NCBI GenBank assembly: GCA_018649885.1
Contig: JABIHA010000149.1
Location: 1-53,696 of the forward strand
Direction of reading: 5' to 3'
Source: Bacteriovoracaceae bacterium
GTDB lineage: Bacteria; Bdellovibrionota; Bacteriovoracia; Bacteriovoracales; Bacteriovoracaceae
DNA: 53,696 nt
Shown: positions 1 through 8,713 of the stretch, in pieces
Layout of the letters: every line of letters begins with the position of its first letter
Position numbering within the stretch: the first letter of the stretch is position 1
Translations under genes and position numbers: made by a program
Notes under the pieces: model-generated
What the model saw: only the letters and a program-made list of their open reading frames with translations
What the model was told of the DNA's origin: nothing
Databases searched by the model: none

Positions 1-14
1 TGAGATACTGTTGA

Positions 15-86
15 TGAGTCATACGTTTTTCCTTTGTTAAAATTGTTCTGTAGTAATTACAATTTTAACTGAAGACGTATGACTCA
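15..86. repeat. Nested two-part inverted repeat (long hairpin)
   Basis: Two perfect nested inverted repeats are visible. The outer arms are 12 bp (15-26, TGAGTCATACGT, and 75-86, ACGTATGACTCA). The inner arms are 11 bp (36-46, GTTAAAATTGT, and 59-69, ACAATTTTAAC). Together they form a long hairpin with an asymmetric internal loop. There is no U-tract right after it, so it is not an obvious terminator. It ends just before an OmpA-like reading frame that has no visible start codon. It could be the edge of an inserted element or a regulatory structure. Confidence 0.6.
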
Positions 87-93
87 AAATTAA

Positions 94-1104
94 AAGGCAA
101 TTTTAGTCAGGTGTTGTAAACGCGACTCGTGTTACTTCCAGCTAAAGGGACTTAAGAATAAACTTGGAGGTCTTCAAAGTGAAAACCAGGGCCTTAAATC
201 TGGACTTTCTAAGGCAAACGGGAAAATTAAGGGTCTTAATGGGAAACTAGGACAGGCTCAAAGTGGTTTAGATGGGGCCCTCAGTGAGTTGGGTGGACTA
301 AAAAATCGTGCTTCAGGTCTTTCCAGTGAAAACTCAAAGCTTAATGGGAAAAATGAGACTCTAAATTCTAAGCTTCAAAAATCAAACAATAGTTACCAGT
401 TGTGTCTCACTGAAAAAGAAAATATTGGGAGTAAAAATAAGGAAATCGAGAAAAAAATCGGTAAACTTGGAAGAGGTATTGCCTCAGTGAAAAATAGAAT
501 GAGGAGCCATATAGGAGATATAATAGCCGGGAAGTTAAAAGGGGCTGATCTCAATATAAAGGTAGATAGAAAAACAGGATCAATTATATTATTAATGGGG
601 GATGGACTGCTTTTTAAAAGAAATAGTGCTGTATTAAATAGAAAGGCAAAGCATGCTCTGAGAAAAATAATTCCAATTTACGCTGATGCACTATTCAAAG
701 AAAGATGGATAGAGAAAAATATTCAAGAAATTCAAATAGTGGGTCACTCAAGCCCTACATATAAACAAAACTATGTTGATCCTAAAGATCGATTCACACA
801 AGCCTTTTCTTATAACCTCGATCTTTCCACAAGAAGGTCACTAGAAATAGTCAAATTTATATTTAGTAACGATTTTGAAGAGTTTCCATATTCTCTAGAT
901 TTTAGGCAAAAAGTTGGCGCTACAGGAAAAGGCTATTCTGTTCCCATTCAAAAGGCACGCGGAGTTGCATCAGTCGATCAATCATCTGATGAATATGACT
1001 GTGGAATATATGACTGTAAACAATCAAGACGTGTTGAAATAAAATTTTTACTTAAAGATAATGAAAAAGCATATAAAAACTTAATTAACTTACAAAAGGA
1101 CTGA
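94..1104 (+). CDS. OmpA/MotB-like protein with coiled coil, 5' end missing or not recognisable
   Basis: The frame is open from the TAA at 91-93 to the stop at 1102-1104. Its first part, from about 121, is a Leu/Lys/Gly/Ser-rich coiled coil rich in KLxGL-type units. The first in-frame TTG (289) lies inside that coiled coil, so it is a poor start; no ATG, GTG or TTG precedes it in the frame. The C-terminal half resembles the peptidoglycan-binding OmpA/MotB fold: strands around GDGLLFKRNSAVL, then IQIVGHSS, then STRRSLEIVKFI and a closing QSRRVEIKF. No transmembrane anchor is visible, although one is expected for a MotB-like partner, which suggests the N-terminus is lost or shifted. The next gene, 3 nt downstream, encodes a MotA/ExbB-like channel, so the two probably form a stator-like envelope complex. 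The family fold is fairly sure; the function is inferred from context. Confidence 0.7.
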   Translation, partial: KAILVRCCKRDSCYFQLKGLKNKLGGLQSENQGLKSGLSKANGKIKGLNGKLGQAQSGLDGALSELGGLKNRASGLSSENSKLNGKNETLNSKLQKSNNSYQLCLTEKENIGSKNKEIEKKIGKLGRGIASVKNRMRSHIGDIIAGKLKGADLNIKVDRKTGSIILLMGDGLLFKRNSAVLNRKAKHALRKIIPIYADALFKERWIEKNIQEIQIVGHSSPTYKQNYVDPKDRFTQAFSYNLDLSTRRSLEIVKFIFSNDFEEFPYSLDFRQKVGATGKGYSVPIQKARGVASVDQSSDEYDCGIYDCKQSRRVEIKFLLKDNEKAYKNLINLQKD

Positions 1105-1107
1105 GTT

Positions 1108-2010
1108 GTGTTGGATTTAGCATTTAATTTTTTCTCCACATACCTTATTGAGATTATGGGGGGGATATTACTATTTGCCCTCGGGCTTCGAGTTGCTATT
1201 TTTAAAAGTAGTAAGGTTGCTGACTCCTATTTTTCAACTTTTACAAGAGAAATTGATAAGGTTCTAGCTCGATATCAAAATGGTGATGAAAATATTGGCG
1301 ATGTTGATGCTTTTCTAAATGATCTTTTTTCTGGAATTGAAGAGAAGCTTCCGAAAAAGAGCGTACGCCACAAGTCTTCTGGCTTGACAAAGAGTAAAGT
1401 TGAAGAGTTGGGAGCCAGAAACGTTGTATCATTTCGAGACTTTGCTCAGAGTGAAGACCGGTTTTTACACAGTCTTCAAAATGAGAGTGGTATTTTTAAA
1501 AGTACTTTTCCTCCAAACTTTGATGATGTTGCTGATAGAATTTTAGAACAAGATAATAACTGGAATAAATTATTTAAATTTTTACCTATTGAGGCGCTTA
1601 ATAGATTTATTGATGTATTACCTGGCATTTTTGTTGTGCTGGGTATCTTTGGTACTTTTATTGGAATAAGTATGGCCTTGCCTGGCATTGCAACCATCGA
1701 TTTTAGTAATATTGAAGGTTCCGGTGGTGTTCTTTCAAGCTTCGTATTAAATGTAACTTTTGCAATGAAAACATCTATAGCAGGTATTCTTTTTTCGCTT
1801 ATTATGACTTTTCTAAATACACTTGCTCCCGTTCACTCATTGAGGGATAGAGCATTTAAAAGAATTTCCAATTGTTTTGAAAATATTTGGCACACGATTC
1901 ATGGCGAAAGTAAGTCAGAGGATCAAATTGATGAGGTATTGAATCAATTTAAGCTTTTGAGAAGGGCCTTAGTTGAAAATAATAAGAATCACGTCAAAAA
2001 AGCAGGGTGA
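1108..2010 (+). CDS. MotA/TolQ/ExbB-type proton channel protein
   Basis: This is a 300-residue protein with a GTG start at 1108 behind AAAAGGA (1094-1100). One membrane helix lies at about residues 8-28, followed by a long cytoplasmic stretch of about 130 residues. A second helix sits at about 165-190 (FVVLGIFGTFIGISMALPG) and a third at about 212-235 (FAMKTSIAGILFSLIMTF). The Gly-rich GIFGTFIGIS segment and the TSIAGILFS segment are typical of the MotA/TolQ/ExbB pore domain. The family uses ion flow to drive a partner anchored in peptidoglycan; the OmpA-like gene just upstream would be that partner. The length and large cytoplasmic insert recall ZorA-like or MotA-like stators rather than short ExbB. 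What the complex drives is unknown. A cyclic-nucleotide-binding gene follows after 6 nt. Confidence 0.8.
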   Translation: MLDLAFNFFSTYLIEIMGGILLFALGLRVAIFKSSKVADSYFSTFTREIDKVLARYQNGDENIGDVDAFLNDLFSGIEEKLPKKSVRHKSSGLTKSKVEELGARNVVSFRDFAQSEDRFLHSLQNESGIFKSTFPPNFDDVADRILEQDNNWNKLFKFLPIEALNRFIDVLPGIFVVLGIFGTFIGISMALPGIATIDFSNIEGSGGVLSSFVLNVTFAMKTSIAGILFSLIMTFLNTLAPVHSLRDRAFKRISNCFENIWHTIHGESKSEDQIDEVLNQFKLLRRALVENNKNHVKKAG

Positions 2011-2016
2011 TAGGCA

Positions 2017-2466
2017 ATGTCAATTGTTGAGGTTGTTAAAGGCTGTCCATTATTTTATGAACTATATGATGATGAGATTCTAGATATTATCAAAAGATGT
2101 GTTGTGGCCCAATATAATGAAGGTGACTTCATTATAAAGCAGGGTGCTATAGGAACCGATATTTTTGTTATTCTTAGTGGAGAGGTAGACGTAACGGTTG
2201 ATACTAATGACGGACAAAAGAAAATAACAAGTTTAAAATCAGGAGACCTATTTGGTGAGTTAGTTCTAATTAATGAAACGAAGAGAACTGCAAATATTGT
2301 TTGCTGTGAGAGTTCAAAAATTTTGGTAATTTCTTATAAAGATTTTTACTCTTACTATCAGAAAAAACCCAAGATTTTTTCTATACTTGTGCTAAATGTA
2401 ACAAGATTGTTAACGAAGCGTCTTAAAAATGCTAATTTAATAATTCAAGAATTAAAATCTGTTTAA
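2017..2466 (+). CDS. Cyclic-nucleotide-binding (Crp-like) domain protein without DNA-binding domain
   Basis: This 149-residue protein is a single cNMP-binding domain. The beta-roll begins with YNEGDFIIKQGAIGTDIFVI and the phosphate-binding cassette is intact at about residues 79-95 (FGELVLINETKRTANI, with the Glu and Arg that contact cyclic nucleotide in this family). A C-terminal helix follows, but there is no HTH, so it is not a transcription factor; it probably works through protein-protein contact. It starts 6 nt after the MotA-like gene, so it may sense cAMP, cGMP or a related signal and regulate that channel. This role is inferred from position. Its 3' end overlaps the end of the opposing FecR-type gene by 4 nt. 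Confidence 0.85.
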   Translation: MSIVEVVKGCPLFYELYDDEILDIIKRCVVAQYNEGDFIIKQGAIGTDIFVILSGEVDVTVDTNDGQKKITSLKSGDLFGELVLINETKRTANIVCCESSKILVISYKDFYSYYQKKPKIFSILVLNVTRLLTKRLKNANLIIQELKSV

Positions 2467-4994
2467 AATGAGACCCCACCACCAATAGTTCCACCATATT
2501 GATCAAAGTTGGTATCAGTATCGATACTATTTTGGAATTTTGTTCTAGAGAAATCACCTCCAAGCATTGAAAATACCCACGGTGTAAAGTTGTAATATAG
2601 GGCATAGGTCGCTCCATAGGTCATATAGGTGCCATAGCTGAAAAAGGCTTCAAACTGCTGTGTAAAGGTTTCAGTAGCAAAATGGTCTAAGGATAGCTTT
2701 GTCCCTCCACCATAGTAATTTTCCTCTAAAATAACTGGCGATGTTGAGCCCCCGAGGCTTGTGATTTTGGCCCAATTTCCTAAAATATGAAAATTCATTA
2801 GTAGTGTGTCTTCAAACTTGAAACTATATGCGACACTTAGGTGAGTGTTTATGAGCTTTACATCAATCTCTGAGAATGCAGACTTTCTTGAGTCAGACTT
2901 TGTATCTAGAGTATTCCAAATCTTTCCATAGGTTTGCTTGTGTGCGGCTTCAATTTTTACTGGTTCATTAAAATATACTTCAAAATCACCCATGAAACTT
3001 TTAAAAGTATTCCTCTTAGTTGTCCCTTCTGTTCTTTGTTTTGTAACAAAGTGATAGTTAATGAACCCCGGGTTATAGGAAAGGGCCACTCTTGATTTTA
3101 TATATTTAATGCCATCAGGCTCTTTCATATCATCAGCAGAAGCTGTACTTTCAGCTCTATCTGAAAACATATTTACTACTGCTGTTGGTTGTTTGTTCAA
3201 ATTCTCTATTCTTCCCCGAACTTTCTTTTCTTTTTTAGCTATAACAAGTTTTGGAGGAGACTTGGTTTTAACAAAAAATGGAATAGAATGAGTGAACTCT
3301 GAGATGTGCCCCGATTCAGAAGCATATTTAATTCTCCAAAAATAATCTGATGACTTATCATCTGGCTCCCACGCTACTGAATTGTCACTCGTCGTTTCAT
3401 CAAATTCTAGTTCATCAAACTCTGGAGATTTTGAAATTTGAATATGATACTCACCAACTCTTTCATTTTTCTCCCATTGAATATTTATCTGGTCGCCATT
3501 TTTTATTTCACAAAATTCATTCTCCATCGGGTATTGGTAATTAGGTACTCTTGGTGCCAAGCTTATTTTTAATACATCAGAAAATGGGCCTTTTTGATTT
3601 TTGTAATTAGATTTTTCTCTCACCTTGATATAGTATTCCCCCCACTCAGAATTAAGTATTTCAGTACTTGCTCCTTCTACATCTTTAATACTTAGAATTT
3701 CTTCAAAATTGGGATCTTTAGCGAGGTGAAGCTCATACGGTGAGTCACTTGAACCACCCCAGCTAATATCAATCTGCTCGCCAATATCTTTTGGAGTTTG
3801 AGAGCCCGCAATTGGTAGAATAAAAATTGGTTTTTGTAATTCGATATCCGAATTTTGAACTTTATAGTGATTAAAATTACTCCACCTTGGATTTGGCCAC
3901 TCTAGTGAATCAACACGAACTCGCCATCTAAAAGTGCCAAGGTTGTGGATTTTGAGAGCGTACTTATTATTTGAAATCAGGTCATGTTTTACAAGATCCC
4001 ATCCCTGTGTTGATTTTTGATATATTTCTAACTCATATTTTACTTTTTTTATTTGTTGCCAATTTAAGAAAGAACTTTTGATGAGGTTTCGATTATAAAC
4101 CTTGTAATCTTGAGGGGTAAATAGATTTAATCGTTTATTTTTCTTAACAGTGAAATAACTAGTGGGGCCATAAGAAATTTTACTTCCTTTCTTGCTTTTG
4201 ACTCGCCAGTAAAGAGTTCCTTGTGGCAAATCATATACAATTACAGATGTTTTTTTTATTGGAGATGAATAGAATACATCTTTGAACTTAGCATCTTTTG
4301 CTATTGCTAAGTGATAGTTTAAAACACTATCTTTGTCTTTCCATTTGAATTCAACATTGTTTTCTTTACGCAGATGAGTTGTTGAGGATAGTTTTGGAGT
4401 AATTGGCTTTAATGTATACTTTGAGATAACTTGGCTTTTAAGATCTACGAATTGATCTTTTTCAATTGTGCTTTTCCTTCCCTCTTTATCTAAAATAATA
4501 AAGCCCTTATTAACTTGGATTTTTCCATTTTCAAGTTGAACCTCAGTATCCTTTCCCCCCGCTCTTATTCGTGTTTTTCCTGAGACGATAACAAGGTCTG
4601 ACTTTGCTCCCAGCTTGGCTATCGTAAGCCCTTCAATGATATTTAGATTTAAGCTTTCACCAACATGCTGAAGCTTAATGAGCGAGCTTGGTGACATAGA
4701 GATCTTTGTATCAACCACAAGATCAAGTGAGGCCGTTGAGTCTTGATTCGTGAAGATATAATCATTAACATAAAGTGTTTCTTGGTTTTCGACTGTTTCC
4801 CAAATAAGGGATCCTTCATGTCTTCTCTTCACTAAATTATTTTTACTTTTTAATTTACCGATGAATTTTTTTTCAATTTTTTCGTTATTAATAAAAAAGT
4901 TTTCTCCAGAAAATAGGACCAATCCACTTCCAAGAAATAGAAGTAGGGAAAGAATTAACCAAATTTTATCAAAGCTTAGTTTGTGGTTTCTCAT
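2463..4994 (-). CDS. FecR-domain protein with Ig/Fn3-like repeats and a C-terminal beta-barrel-like region
   Basis: This 843-residue protein has an N-terminal membrane helix (about residues 10-30). A FecR domain follows at about 60-150, recognisable from the pattern of a required response (EGSLIWETVENQETLYVND), a surface-loop Ser/Thr run and a final short strand pair ending IRAGGK. From about 190 to 590 there are several repeated segments of about 90 residues with the spacing W-x-(5)-Y-x-(L/I) (for example FKWKDKDSVLNYHLAIAKD and ISWGGSSDSPYELHLAKDP). These look like tandem Fn3/Ig-type folds. The last 200 residues alternate hydrophobic and polar positions and end in ...GGGVSF with a terminal Phe, as in outer-membrane barrels. 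I infer an envelope-spanning structural or sensing protein. It is convergent with the cNMP-domain gene (4-nt overlap). Confidence 0.7.
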   Translation of the reverse strand: MRNHKLSFDKIWLILSLLLFLGSGLVLFSGENFFINNEKIEKKFIGKLKSKNNLVKRRHEGSLIWETVENQETLYVNDYIFTNQDSTASLDLVVDTKISMSPSSLIKLQHVGESLNLNIIEGLTIAKLGAKSDLVIVSGKTRIRAGGKDTEVQLENGKIQVNKGFIILDKEGRKSTIEKDQFVDLKSQVISKYTLKPITPKLSSTTHLRKENNVEFKWKDKDSVLNYHLAIAKDAKFKDVFYSSPIKKTSVIVYDLPQGTLYWRVKSKKGSKISYGPTSYFTVKKNKRLNLFTPQDYKVYNRNLIKSSFLNWQQIKKVKYELEIYQKSTQGWDLVKHDLISNNKYALKIHNLGTFRWRVRVDSLEWPNPRWSNFNHYKVQNSDIELQKPIFILPIAGSQTPKDIGEQIDISWGGSSDSPYELHLAKDPNFEEILSIKDVEGASTEILNSEWGEYYIKVREKSNYKNQKGPFSDVLKISLAPRVPNYQYPMENEFCEIKNGDQINIQWEKNERVGEYHIQISKSPEFDELEFDETTSDNSVAWEPDDKSSDYFWRIKYASESGHISEFTHSIPFFVKTKSPPKLVIAKKEKKVRGRIENLNKQPTAVVNMFSDRAESTASADDMKEPDGIKYIKSRVALSYNPGFINYHFVTKQRTEGTTKRNTFKSFMGDFEVYFNEPVKIEAAHKQTYGKIWNTLDTKSDSRKSAFSEIDVKLINTHLSVAYSFKFEDTLLMNFHILGNWAKITSLGGSTSPVILEENYYGGGTKLSLDHFATETFTQQFEAFFSYGTYMTYGATYALYYNFTPWVFSMLGGDFSRTKFQNSIDTDTNFDQYGGTIGGGVSF

Positions 4995-5162
4995 TATATA
5001 TATTTGTTTTCCTTACCCATATTATACCGAAATTACAGGAAAATGACTCACGGTGGCAGGCTTGACCTAAGTGGTTTTTATTGGTGGAACCCATTATCAA
5101 TAGCTTTATGAGTTAGTATTAAAAAAAGATTAAGGTAGGGTATTAGAAGGTCATGAAAATGG

Positions 5163-5187
5163 CCTGGGAAGCAGTGTGCTTCCCAGG
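5163..5187 (-). terminator. Rho-independent terminator of the 1106-residue gene
   Basis: A perfect 10-bp stem (CCTGGGAAGC at 5163-5172 and GCTTCCCAGG at 5178-5187) closes a 5-nt loop, 10 nt after the stop of the minus-strand gene. On the minus strand it is followed by CCATTTTC, a short and imperfect U-run, so termination may be moderate. Confidence 0.7.
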
Positions 5188-5196
5188 TGTAGTTGA

Positions 5197-8100
5197 TTAT
5201 TTTGCTTCTCTAATTCTGTGTATTGATCTGCTTTCAAATGGAAGGAACTCACCATGGATATAAACTTCTGTTCTAAAGTTGTCCTTTCCAAAGTATTCAA
5301 CCATTTCTTTAATTAACTCAGGCTTTCTCATGGTGTTGTTTGCTAACCATACTGAGATCGCTTTTAGTTGTGAACGGTCACGCTTTCTTTTTTGAAATCT
5401 TTTTACCGCTCTTTGAATTTTCTTTCCAGCTTCCTTGTCTGGGCAACCTACCTTTTCAAGTAAGCAGGCAATAACAGGCTCTTGAAAGGTAATATCCATA
5501 TTGGCCGTTACTATTTCCCATCTTTCTTTGTTAAAAGTAGCTGGGTCGAAGATGATGAATTCGTCATCAGCTGCAAGGGTGTTAAATCTTTTAATGTAAC
5601 CGGTTAGCTCGCCATTCCATGTAGAGGGATCATCAATCTCTACAACTATGTTAATTTCAGAATTTGCAATTTCGTCAGTTTGTCCCTTATACTCATTTTT
5701 GGCCTCAGCATGTACTGAGATACTTCCTGCAGTTCTAGAGCGCTCTTTATCTGTGACAAATTCAAGGTAGCGATAGGTATCACCTACAGTATTTGTAAAT
5801 AACCCTTTTGTACCTTCTTTTCTAACAACTCTTGAAGCTCCAAGGAAAGAGGCCCTTGCTTCAGATCCTCGGTAATGCTTAATTTCTTCGCTGATAAAAT
5901 CCAATTCATCAATTCTCTTTTTGTTACCTAGGTGGACAAGGCCCACAAGATCTATTTTATCACTTGGTTTATTTAGGTCGAACTCATAATTTCTAATTGT
6001 AGATTTACCGCCAAATATTCCGTATGAAAGATGCTTCATTTTAAGAAGACCAAAGTATTTTGTAAAAAGTGAAGCTGAAAATTCATAGCCAGGTCCTCTT
6101 TCCATTTTTACATTGACCATTCCGTCTTTGCCTTTAGTTAGCGTTGTTTGTCCAACAACACTTTGTGAGGCATCAACTCCTGCACCAGCACCAATTAACA
6201 TCGGTACCCCAACAGTAATGTCAGCACCTTGCTCAGCGCCTACAATGTCGGCAATTGTTATGGATTCATCTTCTTGCAGTCCAATCTTTTTGTCATCAAG
6301 AACCGAGTTATTAACATATCTTTTCCAATTAAATGGAAGAGCTAGTAGTTTATCCCAGTTACCCCAAAGAGCTTCTTTGTTATGTTCAACAAAATAGCTT
6401 CTTGAAAATTCTCTACCGACAAATGCTTTTCCTTTGGCTTCAACTTCAAATGGAAGCGTTAGAGATTTGATTTTACCACCGACATTTAATCTGATTTGTA
6501 ATGTATCAGTTATTTTTTGGACATTTCTACTAACTAAACGACCATCAATTTTCTCAAATTGTCTGTGAAATTTAAAAGTTACTAGACCAAAGTAAAACTC
6601 TTTTTCATAGGCATCAGTTGTTGTAACAATCCTATTAGGAAGATCAATCGGAATTATCTTTTGAGATAATGACATATTCGAAAGGTCTTGAATCGCAAGA
6701 GCAGCAATACTTGAAAGAGCTCCCATGATGTGAGGTGGAGCATTTACATAGTTCATCGGGTAGCCTTGTTCATAGAAATTCTTAACAAGTTTACCTTTTT
6801 TAACTACTACTTCGCCTTTTTCTTCAATATTAATTTCTCTTGATTCATCTACTTTAAATAGTTCAACAGACCTGTTGTCAGCTGTTTTTGCGCCCACTAG
6901 ATCAAAAGCTTCGACTACTTCATTTCTTCTGTTGATTAACTTTTTAATATAAAGCTCAGCAAGTGGTCTCGGAAGGCCTGAGTAGTACATGATATCTTCA
7001 ATTTGCTTTTGTGTAACTTGAGAAAGTAGTCTAGCGGCCCATTTAATATCAGAGTAGTGACCTACTAGGAATGGGTTTTTCTCTTTTTTACCATTATTGA
7101 TAATGTGGTATCTTTTGTAGTTAAAAGAAATCTTCTTGTGCTTTCCTCTACCGCGAGTTTTAACCCAGCTGTATGGGAACTTATTTGCTTGAAGTCCTTG
7201 TAGTGGAGTTCCTAGAATCTTTCCGATATCATGGATTAATTCTTCTACGTCATAGTCGTCACCATTTTTGATTAACTTAATTTTATTATTATGAGCTTCT
7301 TTTATATCGCCACTACCGATAAAACCTTGTAGTAACATTTGGGCTCTCACTTCTCTTTTTTCCCAGGCACCTAGATCATTCATTTTAAAAGATCCAACTC
7401 TTTCTTCATTTTTGGGTCTGGTCTCTATTGTAGCTTCATAAAAGACAACATAGTATTTACCTTTGTTCTTTCCTTCAGCTGTTTCAAAACCTTCACTTTC
7501 AATAAGCTTGTGTGGTAATTCATCATGAGCTCCAGCATAAAAATCTAGCCACTCATAGATCATTTCATCTTTTTCTTCTTTGCTATCAAAGTATAGTTTT
7601 GGACGTCTCAGGTAGAACATTTCATCTGTTTTAAAACCCATGAGTTGCATGAATCTCATACCGATAAACTCAGCATTTACCTCTTGACCAATTTTAAACT
7701 TCCAAGAAGTTTTTTTCTTTCCATTTTTTGAGTACACTTTCAATTTAGGGTGATGATCAGATTTTTTGACTTTCTTATAGTAGTATTCAGTTGGAAGATC
7801 AGCTTCTTTAACAATTTTTCCGATATCTACTGAACCTACATTTTCAGGCTCAGACCAAAAACTTCCATTTGGTGGATTGAGCTCTGATATATCTTTGCTG
7901 CCACTTTCGTACATTCTGGCCAGCTCTTCTTGTGTGTAATATCTCTTTTCTTCAACATTTACTAAGTTTGAAGGAAGAGGTCTTTTTCCTGCTGCTACTG
8001 GAACAAAGTGTCTTTCAAAAAGTTGTACCGCAAAGACGCCAAGAACTTCTTTGATCATGTGGTATCGGCCTTCTTTTACAAAAGAAGATTCTATTTTTAA

Positions 8101-8517
8101 AATTTTCTTCGCAAGAGATTGGATTTTGATAGGCTCTTTTAGAGCTCTTATATCTTTTGTTAGTTTTAAAACATAATCAGCAACAATCATCAGGTCTTGC
8201 TCAGCCGCTTTTTTGTCTGCTTTCTTGACGGCCTTCTCTTCTTTTTTGGCCTTTGTGATTTGCTCAGAGTAAATTGTTTCCCTTTCGGTGACGCTTAGCT
8301 GATGTCTTCTTCTTTTAATTAATTCTTCGAACTCAGAGATTTTCTTTTCATCAACACTGCGTAGATCATTAGTTAAAAGTCTCTCTGCAATGGTTGCTCT
8401 GAGAGAACTTGAGTTTTCAATTCCTAGTTCATCTTCATGTAAGTTGGCTGAAACCAGACCAATTTGAAGAAATGCTAGTGTCATGGTCACTAGACCGTAC
8501 TTGAGTAGTTTGTGCAT
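5197..8517 (-). CDS. Large secreted protein with kinase-like motifs, paralogue of the 13.3-15.3 kb gene
   Basis: This 1106-residue protein has a clear signal peptide (about residues 1-24, ending VSA) and a GGGGG Shine-Dalgarno 6 nt before the ATG. Residues about 60-110 are Lys/Glu-rich helix. A shared core lies at about 255-545: WKFKIGQEVNAEF (272-284), GSGDIKEAHNNK (401-412), IHDIGKILGTPL (428-439) and LINRRNEVVEAF (527-538). The same motifs in the same order occur in the 671-residue protein. The order Lys/Glu segment, then D-x-K-x(4)-N, then H-D-x-G matches the ATP-Lys, catalytic-loop and metal-binding motifs of protein-kinase-like (HipA/Fam20-type) folds; that assignment is inference. Residues 550-1106 are all-beta in texture and unassigned. 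It is monocistronic with its own terminator and probably periplasmic or secreted. I do not recognise a named family. Confidence 0.75.
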   Translation of the reverse strand: MHKLLKYGLVTMTLAFLQIGLVSANLHEDELGIENSSSLRATIAERLLTNDLRSVDEKKISEFEELIKRRRHQLSVTERETIYSEQITKAKKEEKAVKKADKKAAEQDLMIVADYVLKLTKDIRALKEPIKIQSLAKKILKIESSFVKEGRYHMIKEVLGVFAVQLFERHFVPVAAGKRPLPSNLVNVEEKRYYTQEELARMYESGSKDISELNPPNGSFWSEPENVGSVDIGKIVKEADLPTEYYYKKVKKSDHHPKLKVYSKNGKKKTSWKFKIGQEVNAEFIGMRFMQLMGFKTDEMFYLRRPKLYFDSKEEKDEMIYEWLDFYAGAHDELPHKLIESEGFETAEGKNKGKYYVVFYEATIETRPKNEERVGSFKMNDLGAWEKREVRAQMLLQGFIGSGDIKEAHNNKIKLIKNGDDYDVEELIHDIGKILGTPLQGLQANKFPYSWVKTRGRGKHKKISFNYKRYHIINNGKKEKNPFLVGHYSDIKWAARLLSQVTQKQIEDIMYYSGLPRPLAELYIKKLINRRNEVVEAFDLVGAKTADNRSVELFKVDESREINIEEKGEVVVKKGKLVKNFYEQGYPMNYVNAPPHIMGALSSIAALAIQDLSNMSLSQKIIPIDLPNRIVTTTDAYEKEFYFGLVTFKFHRQFEKIDGRLVSRNVQKITDTLQIRLNVGGKIKSLTLPFEVEAKGKAFVGREFSRSYFVEHNKEALWGNWDKLLALPFNWKRYVNNSVLDDKKIGLQEDESITIADIVGAEQGADITVGVPMLIGAGAGVDASQSVVGQTTLTKGKDGMVNVKMERGPGYEFSASLFTKYFGLLKMKHLSYGIFGGKSTIRNYEFDLNKPSDKIDLVGLVHLGNKKRIDELDFISEEIKHYRGSEARASFLGASRVVRKEGTKGLFTNTVGDTYRYLEFVTDKERSRTAGSISVHAEAKNEYKGQTDEIANSEINIVVEIDDPSTWNGELTGYIKRFNTLAADDEFIIFDPATFNKERWEIVTANMDITFQEPVIACLLEKVGCPDKEAGKKIQRAVKRFQKRKRDRSQLKAISVWLANNTMRKPELIKEMVEYFGKDNFRTEVYIHGEFLPFESRSIHRIREAK

Positions 8518-8713
8518 TTTCGTCCCCCATCAGGTAGAAAAAGGTTGATTGTGAATTTGACGCACCATAGCATTTCTCGTGAGTTTGTGTAGTTCTCCTG
8601 TAATTCTTACTTAATTCCCTAACACTTCCTTAACAAAAGTAGTGAGGCAATTACCTAGAATTATAGGCATTTACTGAAGGGGGGGAGCTTTCTAGTTGTT
8701 CGGTAAAGTTGCT

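Noticed and set aside
15..86. An integron attC site
   Set aside because: The inverted repeats lack the RYYYAAC and GTTRRRY core sites in the needed orientation.
94..2010. A Zorya-type anti-phage system, suggested by the MotA-like and OmpA-like genes
   Set aside because: No ZorC or ZorD helicase/nuclease gene lies nearby, the order is OmpA then MotA rather than zorA-zorB, and the third gene is a cNMP-binding domain. A stator-like envelope cassette fits better.
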